Source of the DNA: Apteryx mantelli
Lineage: Eukaryota; Chordata; Aves; Apterygiformes; Apterygidae
Assembly (NCBI RefSeq): GCF_036417845.1
Contig: NC_089981.1
Coordinates: 20,170,001 to 20,234,000, forward strand
Length of the DNA stretch: 64,000 nucleotides
Reading direction: 5' to 3'
Within the stretch, counting starts at the first letter, position 1, and each line of letters starts with the position of its first letter. This document shows, one piece after another, positions 1-12,200 of this stretch. The notes under the pieces were generated by a model. It made no database searches. It was not told the origin of the DNA and saw only the letters and a list, made by a program, of their open reading frames with translations. The translations under genes were made by a program, and so were the position numbers.

Positions 1-109
1 CGACACAAACCCCAGAGGAAGCGAGGGGGGGAAGCGGAACTGAAAGCGCGTGCGCAGCCCGGTCCCCGCTGTGGGCACCTTCCCCGCGCCACCGCCCTGC
101 TCATCTGCA
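1..109 (+). promoter_or_regulatory. LPXN: LPXN proximal promoter / 5'UTR (partial)
   Basis: The window begins just upstream of the leupaxin start codon, so only the end of the promoter or 5'UTR is present. AGAGGAAG at 14-21 looks like a PU.1/ETS box. GGAACTGAAA at 36-45 fits the ETS-IRF composite element GGAANNGAAA. An NRF1-like GCGCGTGCGCA follows at about 47-57. A PU.1/IRF input would suit leupaxin, a leukocyte-enriched protein in mammals. The motifs are seen directly; their use is inferred. Confidence 0.5.
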
Positions 110-3100
110 ATGGAGGATTTGGGTAAGTGAAGCTCATCTCGGGGGGCAGCCGGGGGGTCCAGGTGGTCACAGTCACCAAAAGCAACATCGCAAAGAGCAC
201 CCGGAGGTGGGAAATGAGCTCCGGGAGAGCCAAGGCTGGTGGCAGGGGCCAGCAGCAGCCCCCGGGACAGCAAGCGATGAGGCAGGTCAGCCACACGGTG
301 CCCAGTGGGAGCACAAGGAGATGGGCTGGAGGCAGCACCCCCACAACACAACCCAAGCAGAGCCTAAAAGCCCCCAGGCTGAGTTTAAATAGGGCTCTGG
401 GGTGGGTGGGGGGGGTGTGGGCCCAGCTGGGGCTGCTCAGGGCCATCAGGACCCCAACCCAACTCTCTCCCCGCAGACGCTTTGCTGGCCGAACTGGAGC
501 AAAGCTCCGCCGGACAGGATGCGGCCCCCGCCGAGGCCCGAGTCCACCCCGGCCCGCCGCCGCTCGCCTCGGCGGCTCCCAAGGTAACGCCGCGGGCTGA
601 GGCTTCGCGCCGCTGGTGTCGCGGTCGCGGGGGCGCCCAGCGGCCCCCCCCTGCAGCCGGAGGGGCCGCGGCGGCGGGGAAAAGCGTCAAACGCCCGGGT
701 TCGGCCTTGCAGGCGCCGCCGGCGTCTCGGGCGCAGCCTGCCGGGACCGATCTGGTCACCGTCTACAGGTAAGTGTGGCCGTGGCGAGGTGGGGGGGGCA
801 AAAGCCCCTTCCTCGGCTTGCTGGGGCACCCCTGCATTGCCCCCCCCAACCCGAGTCCTTTGGCAAGCCGGGGTTGGGTTTGGGGGTGGTTGCATCCGTC
901 ATGCCCGTGGCGCTGCTGGGGAAAGGGGGGGGGGGTCCCCGAAAACGCGCCGCCGCCCCCCCCCCCACCATGCTGAGGGTCCGGGGCACTGGGCCGTGCC
1001 CTCATCTCGCCCAGCAGCCCCGTGCCGCCGCCGCAACCGCTGCGGCCCTCGCCGGCCCCCACGGCGGCCGCCCGGCACCTGGACGAGCTGCTGGCCGACC
1101 TGGGCCAGATGCAGAGCGAGGTGAGTTTGGCTCCGGCAGGATGGGGACGAGGGGGGAGGGGGGCAGTTTTCCCCAGGGAGCCCGGCGTCACCGCGCCCGT
1201 CCCTTCCCGGCAGCTGTCAGCCACGGGGCGAGGAGCCGGGGCGGCGGGGGCGGCGGCGGCGGGGGGCGACCCCTCGCTGGACCACATGCTGGGCGGCCTC
1301 GCGCGGGACCTGCAGGAGCTGGGCATCACGGCGGCCCCCAAGGGCGCCTGCGCCGCCTGCCGCAAGCCCATCGCCGGCAAGGTGAGCCGTCATCGTTCCC
1401 CCCCCCCGCCATAGCCCACTCGGCACCGCCGCCCCGGCCTTGTCCCCCAACGTCGCCTTGCCCCCCAACCTCCCCCAGGTGCTGACAGCGCTGGGCAGAG
1501 CGTGGCACCCCGAGCACTTTGCCTGCGCCCGCTGCGGGCAGGAGCTGGGCGGGCGGCCCTTCTTCGAGCGGGGCGGGCAGGCGTACTGCGAGGAAGACTA
1601 CCACCAGGCCTTCTCGCCCCGCTGCGCCTACTGCGCGGCGCCCATCCGCCAGGTGAGGCGGCCCCCCCGGCGCCGGATCCTCCCCCCCAAAACCGCTGAC
1701 CACCCTGCGCTCAGCTGGCCTCTCCCGGCAGAAAGTCCTCACGGCCCTGGACCAGACCTGGCACCCCGAGCACTTCTTCTGCGCCCACTGCGGGAAGGTG
1801 TTTGGAGATGATGGTGCGAACTGGCTGGGGGGGGGGGGAGCCCCGATTTTCTTCTCCTGCCCCTATCACCCCCAATCCTGGCCACCCCCTGTTGTCCTGA
1901 TCCTGGGCACCCCCATGGGCCCCCATCCCACACATCCCCATCACCCCTCATCCCGGCCACTCCATTGCCCCCATCCCAGGCACCCCCATCGCCCCCACAT
2001 CGCCCACATCCCAGGCACCCCCATCTCCCCCATCCCGCGCATCCCCATCACTTCCCATCTCCCTCCCTCCAGGGCATCCCCATTGTTTCCCATCTCCCTC
2101 CCTCCAGGGCATCCCCATTGTTTCCCATCGCCCCCATCCTGGACATCCCCATCGCCCTCATCCTGAGCACCCCCATCACCCCCATCCTGAGCACCCCCAT
2201 CACCTCCATCCCGTGCATCCCCATCACTTCCCATCACCCCCCCATCCCAGCAATTCCCATCACCCCCCCCCCATCCTGGGCATCCCCATCAGACCCATCC
2301 CGGGCATCCCTGTTGCTTCCCATCACCCCCATCCTGGACATCCCCATTGCCCTCATCCCCAGCACTCCCATCACCCCCATCCCGGGCATCCCCATCACTT
2401 CCCATCACCCTCATCCTGGACATCCCCATTGCCCTCATCCCCAGCACTCCCATCACTCCCATCCTGGGCATCCCCATTGCTTCCCATCACCCTCTATCCC
2501 AGCAATCCTCATCACCCCCATCCCAGGCATCCCCATCGCTTCCCATTGCCCCCCATCCCGGCTACCCCCATCTCCCCCATCCTGGGCAACTTCATCACTC
2601 CCCATCCCAGTCATCCCCATCACACCCATCCCGGGTGGCTGGGACGTCCCAGGTGGCCAGGACACCACGGTCCCTGGGGTGGCGTCCCCACCACCCAGTA
2701 CCTATTGCCTGGCTCCCATCCACGGGAGCCCGGGGCAACGGGGCGAAGGCCACCCACGCAGGGCTGGGACAGGGCAACAGCGGCAACCCGGGGCGGGCAG
2801 GCTCCCGCCAGGTGCCCCCAGCCCGGGGTGCCACGGTGCCGCCGCGCAGGTTTCCACGAGCGCAACGGGAAGCCGTACTGCCGCCAGGACTTCCTGGCCA
2901 TGTTCGCGCCCAAGTGCCAGGGCTGTGAGCGCCCCGTGACGGATGACTACCTGTCGGCCCTGCAAGGCGTCTGGCACCCCGAGTGCTTCGTGTGCGCGGT
3001 GAGCGGGCGTCCGGCGGTGGCGGGGAGGGGGGAGCTCGGCGCCTTCCCGGAGGTGACGCTGATGCTGTCCCCCGTCTCCGTCCCCGCGCCAGGATTGCCT

Positions 3101-3359
3101 GTGCTGCTTCGCCAGCGGCTCCTTCTTCGAGCTGGAGGGTCGGCCCTACTGCGAGCTGCACTTCCACCAGCGCCAGGGCAGCGCCTGCCACGGCTGCGGG
3201 CGCCCCGTGGCCGGCCGCTGCGTCACGGCCGCCGGGCGCAAGTACCACCCCGAGCACTTCATCTGCGCCTACTGCCTGGGCCAGCTGCAGAAGGGCGGCT
3301 TCCGCGAGCGCGCCGACAAGCTCTACTGCCGGGCCTGCCACGACAAGCTCTTCCTGTGA
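110..3359 (+). CDS. LPXN: Leupaxin, paxillin-family LIM adaptor, 9 coding exons, 372 aa
   Basis: Focal-adhesion and podosome adaptor of the paxillin family. Coding exons: 110-122, 477-583, 713-768, 1018-1120, 1214-1381, 1479-1652, 1732-1813, 2850-2998 and 3093-3359, all with GT-AG introns and consistent phase. The start is the ATG giving [13 protein letters not shown], the conserved LD1 motif (residues 3-13). Further LD-type helices are [13 protein letters not shown] (78-90) and [13 protein letters not shown] (114-126). Four LIM zinc domains follow, beginning near C138, C198, C257 and C316, with the CxxC and WHPEHF/WHPECF signatures. The protein ends KLFL. Human leupaxin has 386 residues, so this is nearly full length; the linkers are Ala/Gly/Pro-rich. 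Paxillin and TGFB1I1 were considered. The short N-terminus and the CTNND1 neighbour favour LPXN. The gene faces CTNND1 tail to tail. Confidence 0.93.
1860..2640. repeat. Minisatellite in LPXN intron 7
   Basis: About 780 bp of degenerate tandem repeat fills most of the 1,036 bp intron (1814-2849). The core is CATCCCCATC / CCCATCACCCC with a basic unit of roughly 27 bp. A higher-order period of about 82 bp shows where ATCCTGGACATCCCCATTG recurs near 2331 and 2413. The strands are strongly asymmetric: C/A/T-rich on plus and G-rich on minus. The long reading frames here, rich in His, Pro, Ser and Ile, are products of the repeat rather than genes. Confidence 0.9.
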
Positions 3360-3394
3360 CCGGCGCCGCCGTCCCCATCCCCCCCCCGCGAAGG

Positions 3395-3400
3395 AATAAA
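3395..3400 (+). terminator. LPXN: LPXN polyadenylation signal
   Basis: Canonical AATAAA 35 bases after the leupaxin stop codon, implying a very short 3'UTR that ends near 3415-3425. Confidence 0.8.
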
Positions 3401-3424
3401 CAGCCCCGAAGCCGGAGCCCACCC

Positions 3425-4364
3425 AAACTTTGTCCCCAGCCTCGTGGAGATGTTATAACCTAGGCTATTCCCCTCGTCCGGCTGCCTCCCCGCAGCCGCC
3501 ATGCCGGCTCCCGCCTCACATTCCTTTTTGGGAAGGGGTCACAGCCTTGCTTTTGGATGGGCTTGGGAAGGGATTCGGCCTGCGCGGTGCTGCCAGCCCC
3601 GGGCGCAGGAAGCAGGCTGGCTGCCTGCAGCGCGTGGGAACTCTTATCGGGGCACCGGTGGGGGTAAGATTTTCAGCCGCATCCGGCCTCGCGCACAACC
3701 CCCCCCTACCGAGAGCAGCTCCAGGCCGCCCCGCCGCCACATGGGAGCGAGCGCGCCAAAAAACTTCCCCAGGATGCGGCCCCGGAAGTCGCCCACCTGC
3801 CAGGGAAGGGTCGTCCCCGCCGGCTCATCCCACCCTTACTCCCGACCCCTTCCCGGATTCGGCCACCACCGGCAGCTCCCGCAAGCCTGGGGGCTTCCAG
3901 GCAGCAGCACAACAGGCCCATGCACTAAGGGAACATTTGGGGCTGCCCCCATGGCAATGCGGGGGGGGGGGGGAAGACAGGGGCTGGAGCCTCCTTTGGA
4001 GAGTGACCCAAGTTTAGCGTTTCTGACCCCAAAATAATTTGGGAGGGGCAGGGCCGCAACCGAAGGGCCCAGCCGCTGCGCAGGATGCGGGAAGCCAGCA
4101 GCGCCGCCCAACCGCTGCAACGCCGAGAAGCCGTTTCCTCCGTCAGGCCGCGGTTAGAGGGCAAAAAAAAAAAAAAAAAAAGAATCGTTTCGGGTGAAAT
4201 CGTTGCAGCGTGAAACCAGGCGGAAGGTTTAAAGCCGGTTTTAAGCAGAGCTCAGAGGGTTGCATGCGAGAGCTGCAGTACTCGATACTAAACGGAGATA
4301 AGGACCAGGCCTAGGGCATTTCACACTTCGCTACCCCCCTAACAGCACTTGCCTCAGCGCACGT
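3425..4364. other. Intergenic gap between convergent LPXN and CTNND1
   Basis: About 0.95 kb between the two facing polyadenylation signals. It holds a G12 run near 3961-3972 and an A19 tract near 4164-4182. No gene or RNA gene was recognised. Confidence 0.6.
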
Positions 4365-6278
4365 GCCCCCACACTTTAAAAACTTTATTTATATAAAAAA
4401 ATCATTTCGTTTTAAAAGCGTTACAAGAGTGTGCACAGGAATCAAGACAACGAACAGCAGGTTGCCCCCTAGCTCCCCTCCGTCCTCCCCCCGCCGCCCC
4501 CGGGAGAGCCAGGGATGAGAGGAGGGAAGGGAGGAAGCTTTGGGGGTTTTGTTTTGTTTTTTGGTTCATCTGGAATTAAAAATTAAAAAAAGAAGGAATT
4601 AGTGTTTTACATACGTAAGAAACGAAAAGGAGAGTTAGACCCCAGAACAAAACCAAACCGAGCTGAGATGGGGGCTGGAGGCAGACAGGACTTGCAGCCA
4701 CGGAGCCGGGAGGTGCTTTCAGGGAGGGGGGGAGCGAGAGGCACGGATTTACGCGTGCCCCCCCCCTCCATGCAGTGTGCGGGAGCCCGTGGGGGGGGGG
4801 ACAGCACCCATAGCAAGGGGGGGGGGGGGAAGGTCCTCGCCTCCAGCTACAAACTGGGGAGGGCTCCAGCTCCAGTTTGCAGCCTTGCAAGGAGGCTTCC
4901 AGTTGCACAGGGAGCCCACAGTCCCCCATCTCCCCCCCCCCCCCCCAAAAAAAAGATTGCAGCACTTAAGTGTCCCCTCCCCGGACAGCAGAGGGGACAG
5001 GCCTGTGGCGCCCCAGCTCCTGCGACAGTCCGTTCTCCAGGGGGCAGGAGGCAGGTGAAGCCCCTGCTCCCGTCGGCCGAGAGCAGTTGGGCTGGGATCC
5101 TCCAAACGGAGCTTCCCGGCAGCACTGCAGGCAGCTGCCGGCAGGGGAGGGCAGCGCTCAGCCCTGCCCGAAACCGAAGAAACGCCCCCTCGGCCCCAGC
5201 TAAGCCGGGCGGTAACGATTCAAAAGAGCTATTTCACAGTGGCAAAGAAAGGCACGTCGAGAGAAAGTGAGAGGGGCACCGCTGTGGCCAGCCCGTGCCC
5301 GGGGATGGGGGGGGGGGGGGGGGGAACGAAATGGAGTGGGGGGGGGATCCTGGCTTTACCCGCTCGCCACCTCGGCCTGCTCCAGTACTCGAGACAGTCC
5401 CTAAAGAAACCTCTCTCCCCAAAAAGCCCTGCCGCAGCCCTTCCTTCAGCAAGGGCCAACCCGGCCGCCCTCCTGCCCTAGGGGAGGCCCATCCCGCTCC
5501 CACCGCGCTGCCCGTCTTCCCACATTAGGATCCCTCCTCCTACGGTCATCCAGGGTGGGGGGCCAGCAACCCCCCCATCCAGACCTCTCCGCTCCCCCGA
5601 TGGGGAGTGAGGCCGACAGGTCGGAAGCAGATTCCCCTTCCCACACCCCTAAAACCTCATCTAGAGCAAAGCAAGAGAAGTTATTGCTGTTTCTCCTTCC
5701 CCGCATCCCCCCTCCGACGACTCCAGCCCTCTCCTTGCCCAAGCTCCGCCGCCACCAGGGAGGGATGATCCTTGGTTGATCCCGCACAAAAATATATCCT
5801 ATAGGCAACAACAACAAAAAAAAGAGGTTGCGGGGAAGGTCTCAGTCCCTGTCCCCAGTGCAGGTCATGCGGATGTCTCTCCGGCCGGAAGGCAAGCGGG
5901 GGAGAGAAGGCAGTTCCCGGTGAAGGCAGAGACCTGGAGTCCTTTTGCAGCATCGACGCCAGTCGATCCGGCGCAGTCAGGCAGGAGGGTTTATACTCCC
6001 TGGAGGAAGGAGGTGGCGGAGGACAGGGAGGAAGAATTATCGATCAAGATGTCCCGGAACGGGGAGGTGCAGCTGTCTAGAGGAGGCAGAGCGGCCTGGG
6101 CTGCCCCCACCCCAGCGGGGACCAGGCCCAGTCATTTGGCTGGCTAGAGTTGGCACAAACAGTCCAGCAAAAAAAAACCAAAAAGAAGGTAAAAAATCAG
6201 TCCATTCCACCACGAAGAGTTATTTTATATATATATAATATATTATCAACCCAAACTGAGTGGAGGCAGGGACGGCAG
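4365..6278 (-). other. CTNND1: CTNND1 3'UTR
   Basis: About 1.9 kb between the CTNND1 stop and the minus-strand AATAAA (TTTATT on plus at 4384-4389). It has several long G/C homopolymers, including 18 consecutive G on plus at 5307-5324 (C18 in the transcript), and a short TA repeat at about 6227-6243. No open frame here resembles a protein. Confidence 0.7.
4384..4389 (-). terminator. CTNND1: CTNND1 polyadenylation signal
   Basis: TTTATT on plus is AATAAA on the minus strand. It is the first good signal downstream of the CTNND1 stop and lies in an A/T-rich patch (4375-4420) within otherwise GC-rich DNA. Confidence 0.65.
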
Positions 6279-9200
6279 CTAGATCTTCTGCTGTGGAGAG
6301 AGAGGGAGAGACGTTAGCATGCCCAGAGAGCGAGCAAGCAGATACGTGATCCCGGCCGCCGCTGGATCAGGCAGCGATTGTAGGCAGCAACGATCAGAGC
6401 AGAATTTGGCTGGCCAGAACACCCCTAATTGAGAGAGCGCAGCAGGATCTGTCAACGCTGTTCAGATTGGGCAAGGCACCGCAGGACATACCGACACGGG
6501 GTAAGACATGGCAGCATCCTCCTCCGCCTCCTCTACCTCAGGCTGCGATTCCTGCCCCTCCTCCTGCCGCAGACACACGGGGGTTAGTAGGGGGTGACGG
6601 AGCAAGGGGGGGTTAGTTGCGGGAGCCCAGTTCTCCCCTCCTCCTGCCAGCCAGGACGGTGTCATCCCCCCACCCGCCCCTGCCCAGATCACTCTTCTCT
6701 CATGACAAAGAGCCTCTCACCATCAACGGTGCTGCCTTCACCGGCTCCATATCTCCAAGGTCACCGGATCGGTCCAACGTCCTGCTGTGGTCCCTCTCGT
6801 TGAGTGTGGAATAGTTGTCTGGAGCAGGACAGGGGACAGTCAGACCACGCCACCTCGACGGGAGCCTGCATCTTCCCCAAAAGAGGCAAGCTCTGCCCCT
6901 TCCTGGCACACTGAGCAAGCGAAATGCCCCTCCTCCAGCCCCTCTCCTACCTGGTCCCATGTTGCTCATCTGGATCTCCTCCCGGGAGGATTTCTTGTCT
7001 AGAAGGATGGGAGAACAGCAGGTCAGACAGTGCCCCTGAAGCCACGAGCAACACTGGGACCACCGCCTCCCTCAGCTGGCAGAGCTGCCAACTCTGCCTG
7101 CACCACCGCACTGCTGCCCCGAGGGTGTCACAGGACCTGTGTAAACTCTGGTCATTGTTTCTAGCAGTGAGAAACCATCTGAAGCCCAGGCCGACAGCTT
7201 TGTGCGAGCGGCCACAGCTCCCAGGAATGCCAGGGAGCGAGGAGCAGGGAGGGGAGGAAGGCTGGCAGTTCTGGGTACCCCCAAGCTAGGAGAAGATAAG
7301 GGGGGCAGGCGGCTGTTCCCCCGGCCTGGGGCACCCTCGCTAAAGGGAGGACGCATACCTGCTTTTTGGTTTCGGTCGATGAGAGGCAAGGTGCTGTCAT
7401 CAAAAGAGTTGCCCCCCTGGGTCCGAGAGGCGTTGCTTAGGTTCACCTGCAGTACCAGACAGCGACTGCTCAGATGTGGGCAGACGCCCCTTCCCCATCA
7501 TGGCACGCAGCCCCTCCAGCCCCTCAAAAACCAGGATGAGCCCACAAACAGTTCCCTTCCACAGCCCAAGAGCAAGGGTCGAAGCAATCATTTTCCCCTC
7601 GCCCATTCCCATACCTGGAAATCTGACTTCTTCCAGCCTTCCTTCTCCAGTGGCTTCCGCAGTTCTTTATAGCCCCAGACTGTCTGCAAGACGAGGGCAG
7701 CAGCCCGGACTTCTCTCTCTGAGCGGTTCCTATGAAGAGGCAAGGGAAGAGATGTTTGGCAATACCCTCAGCTTTAAGAAAGCCTCCGGGGAAGCCAAGG
7801 GAAGAGAACCTCCTTCTCTGCCCTCATACCACAGAGCCTACCCAGATTTGTTGATCAGCACCAACTTCTCAATCCCCTGCGTTTCCCGCAGCTTCTTGGC
7901 AGCCTCAAGATTGTCCACAATGACTTCGTTGATGGTGTTGAGGATCGACACCACTGTGTCCTCAGAGAGGTTTTTGGCTGGCGTCTGCTGGCCTCCAGGC
8001 AGGTTCTTCACTAGGTTGGGGATGGCATGTTTACCTGAGAAGAAGAAAGAGCTGGGCATGAGCAGGAGAGGAAAGTGAGGCCAGGAGTCACTGCAGGAGG
8101 ATCAGAAATAGCCAACAGCTTTGGTGCTTTTCTTGATGGAGCCCATCATATGCTACTCCAGGAGAAGAGCAATAGACAGACGCCAGGCCAATGCTGGGCT
8201 GATGCCAAGCCCACACACTTCAATGGCCCAGGATCTAGAGAGAGAAGGTTCCTGCCCATCCCAGGTGGACGAGGAAAGCATGACCAACCCTCACCACACC
8301 AGGCCCACCACAGCCCTCACCTATCAGCTCTTTGTTACGCAAGTCAACAGCCAGGTTGCGCAGGGCTCCAGATGCCGCTTTCACAACGCGCTCGCTGTCG
8401 TTGGTCAGGAGGTCAGCGATGGCGGAGAGCCCCTTCTCTTGGCGAAGCGCTGAGCGGATGCACCGGCCGTACTGCGGGGGAGAGAGGGTAGAGCACCACA
8501 GTGTTACCTGGGCAGACACAGCCTCTTTCTGCTCCTGGCAACGGAGACAGGACTGGGAGCCTTGCAGCCCCCATTGGTCTTAGCAACAAGGATCCCTGGC
8601 TTCAGCTCAACAGGGAGAGAGATTATGAAGGCCCCATTCCCATCCCAGGATGAAATACTTCTTGCCTTAAGCAGGGTCAGAAAGACACCATCCACATGAG
8701 AGCTGTTCCAAGGCTCTCCTAGGCCCAAACAGACATGAGTGTGGTAACCCAGCAAGTGGAGGGGCGTGGAGGACTGAGCCCTGCTCCGGAGCACCCAAGG
8801 GACTTATGGCCCGTGGTAGCGCTAGACCCAAAGGGTGCACGGCTCTGTGGCACTACCAGTCAGTCACAATTTACGCTGTTGGCCCCTTGGCTCTGACAGG
8901 GCGAAGCTGGGCAGCAGATGCTCTGAAAAACAGACAGCCACCTTCTCCACCCTGTACGCATGGCACTGCGCGGAGGTGGCTGCTTCAGGGCAGACCCAGA
9001 GACTTGGCAAGCTGTAAGTTACTGGCACCGCACAGCACCAGACCCAGATCACCTCAGCCATGTTTAAATCCAAGCCTGCTGGTTCCTAGTTCCCACACCT
9101 GTAACCCCTGGGTTATGTCCGGGAACGGGAGGGAGCCGACTCACAGCAGTGAGCCCGAGGCCAAAGCCCTCTTGCAGGCCAGGCAAGCAAGATTTCCCAG

Positions 9201-12200
9201 TTGGTCTCTTCATGCACACAAGTGAGGGCTGAAAAGCAGGACTGTCCAGCACTTGGCACTAGCCTCAAGCTTTCATTCCCTTCTCTCAGCCTAGACAGCC
9301 GAAGTAGTGACAGGCTGCAGGCAAGGAGACAGGCAGTCCTCAGGGAAACCAAGCTGGCAGAGCGCGCAAAGCCATTAACAGCACAGGAGAGACACGGCCC
9401 ACATCTGAATTGTGCTGCTGAACGATGTTTTCTTGGGCATGATGTCATGCATGAGAAGACCAGCCTGAAAGGGTTGAGCTGTGGCCCTCTACAGCTCTGC
9501 GGGATCCTGAGGACGATGCCTCCCTGCTCCTCAAGGCCCCGTTCCCTGCAATGCTGACGAACTCGGACATGCCCGCCTCCACGAGGCACTCACCGTCCAA
9601 CGGCCGGCGCACAGATTCTGAATGGCTCCTGCCGAAGCCTCTAGGATAGCTGGAGTCTTGCTTTCCTTCAACAGAGAGATGTATATCCGGACCACTTCCG
9701 GCTGGAAGAGTAGCTCATAGCCTGCCAAAGGGACACAAAGCAGGAGAAGTTACCCAAGGGTTCTGCCAGCACTTGAGATCAAGCAACCGACTTGTTCAAA
9801 GGAGTCCCACTGGGCACCTAAGGCCTGAAGCTTTTACCCAGGCTCTTTGCTCCCTGTAGGTTGGATGTGCAGGGGCCAGACTGCCCCACAGTATGGGAAA
9901 ACCAGACCCCCAGCACCAGCCGGGGTCAGGCTGGAGGCTGTGGCTGCTGCCTGGGGTCCCTAAGACACACTGCAGCTCGCAAGAGGTTCTGGGCTGAGCC
10001 ACAGCACTACCATCAGCAGAGCACCCTCGATTTTAGTCTAACGCCTGGCTGAGAGGTACCAAATCCAGGTCAAGGCATGCGGTGGGGCAGCAAGCTCAGC
10101 AGCTGGGTGCTGTGGTGGCAAAAGGCTCATCCATTGCTCTCAGCACCATGCTGCAAGAGGCTTGGGTTCAGCTCGTCCTCAAAGACCGAGGGCACCAGGT
10201 CTCTGCAGTACCAAGCTCCCTGCTCCCCTAGCAGGTAGACAGGAATGAAGCCTCCAAGCATCAACTCTTTTCCACAAAAATACTGGCTGAGAAGTGGCTT
10301 CTAAAACAGCGTTTGGCTTGCTTCTCCCCTTCTCTAATCTACAGCCACTGCCCAGTGGCCAGGCAGGGATGGGATCAAAATTTGCAGTTGTGAGGCCAGA
10401 TTTTCCATCCTGCGCTAGGAGTTTTGCATCCATCCTAACAGGTGGCTCCTCCGGTTTCCCCACAGAGATGGATGCAGATTCCTTCCCCGCAGTGGGAAGC
10501 AGCTGCGAGCGTCTGATGGCACACTTGCCACACTACAAGACTGGAGTCTCACCAGCCACACCTCGGGTCAGCCTGGTGGGGGCGCAGCTGCATATTCAAG
10601 TTGTTCACAAGGTCAGGCCTGTCCTCAGCTTCCCTGCAATTCTTCCAGCGCAGGTCAACTCTTTGTACTCCTTAGAGGCTCTACGGTCCTCCCAGGAAGC
10701 ACAGGGTGTTTTGGGGCAAAGCGAGGAGCTGAACTCAAGCCCTAGGCTCGAGTTCAGCCACTGCTCAGCCAGCGGAGAAGGATTTGCAGCCCTCAGAAGT
10801 TAGAAGTTTGTTCCTGAAGGCTTCTCAGAATGATCCTGCCTCACATTTGTGTTGGAGAGCGCTGTTCTAAGCAGTGCTTTTTGGTTTTAAAGTCTTTCAG
10901 GACCAGAAGAGAAGAGCAGGCCAGGGAATAAGTCACACTGAGAAGTCTGCGACATGGCAGAGGACTACCCTTCCCAAGGCTGCGTCTCCATGCTGTTTCT
11001 CAGTCCCCAAGGCAACAGCTCCCTCAGCAGCCCTAGCACTCACATCTTCAGGCAGCACTGACCTCTGCCAAACACAAGAGGCCTCTTTCGGCAGGATCCA
11101 GCTTCAAAGCTGTCTGTGGCAGAGCTATTGTTTTAACACAAAATTGGGCAACCAAAAACACTACTTCCGAGCCAAACTTCCATCCATTTGAGAGGCTCAC
11201 TTTAGCGGGAAGTCAACCCAGCCCCTCTCCAGGACTGCTTGGGGTGAAGGAGGCCTGTGCACCTGAACCCTGCACAACTACACTAAGGAACGTACCTTTG
11301 GCTGGAGTTGTTCTTTTAGGGAAATCCACTGTATCAGCACCAAGGTCTTCAGGGGGTTTTTTACCTTCAAAGAGCAAGCACAGAGGCGTAAGACACCTCT
11401 TCCCACCCATCCGAGCCCAACAGCTTATTGCCACCTGCTACAGGAGCAAGGCCAGAAGCAAGGTGAAGCTAAGCTACCAGCACGTCCCAGGATAGGACAA
11501 CAAGGGCATTAACCATGGTGCAGGCAGCACACGCCCAGCTGGGGTGGAACGGAGAGCTAGAAAAAGCACCCAATCAAACCACAGAAAAATTAAAACCAAG
11601 AGCGCACTCACCTCTGGAGAACCATTCGTCTATTGGCGAAGCGGAGAGAAGGACAGGAGAGAGGGGAGGCAGGAGGAGAGAAGTGCCGACAGCATCATGG
11701 GGCAGATCATTTGGCAAGAAAGCAAAGGGAAGGGACAACACAGGAGAGAGGGGAAAGGTGTGGAGTTAGTGGAGATCCAGCCATCACCATCCCACCACCA
11801 CAGAAACCCACCAGGAGACCATTAGCTTGTGTCAAATGCTTTGGACAAGGCAAGCAGTAACTCCCAAAGCCAGGGGAGGCACAAATCACTGTGTCTCCAG
11901 AGAAAGCTGCAATTTAGCCTTCACACAAGAGATGCCAGAGTAGGAACGTAGAGACCCCACACCACCCTCAAGCCCTACTGAAGTAGATCTGTCCTTATCC
12001 CACCTCCCTCCATGCTGCCACCATCCAACGAACCTTTGCCCTTCTTGGCACCAAAGCAGCTGGCAGCATGGGGCCCGGTGTTGTTGGCAGGGGCCAAGGG
12101 TGTCTCCTGGTAGCGCTCAGCGTGGGGGATCTCACGATGGACTTGGTAGGACAAGTTTCTCAGCAGGCACACACAGTTCTCCACCAGCTAGAGAGAGCCA

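Noticed and set aside
1-3400. Identification of the first gene as paxillin or TGFB1I1
   Set aside because: The short N-terminus with few LD motifs, the [13 protein letters not shown] start and the CTNND1 neighbour fit leupaxin better.
1965-3463. Long plus-strand open frames rich in His, Pro, Ser and Ile
   Set aside because: They are translations of the LPXN intron minisatellite running into LIM-exon shadow frames; periodic low-complexity sequence keeps them open.
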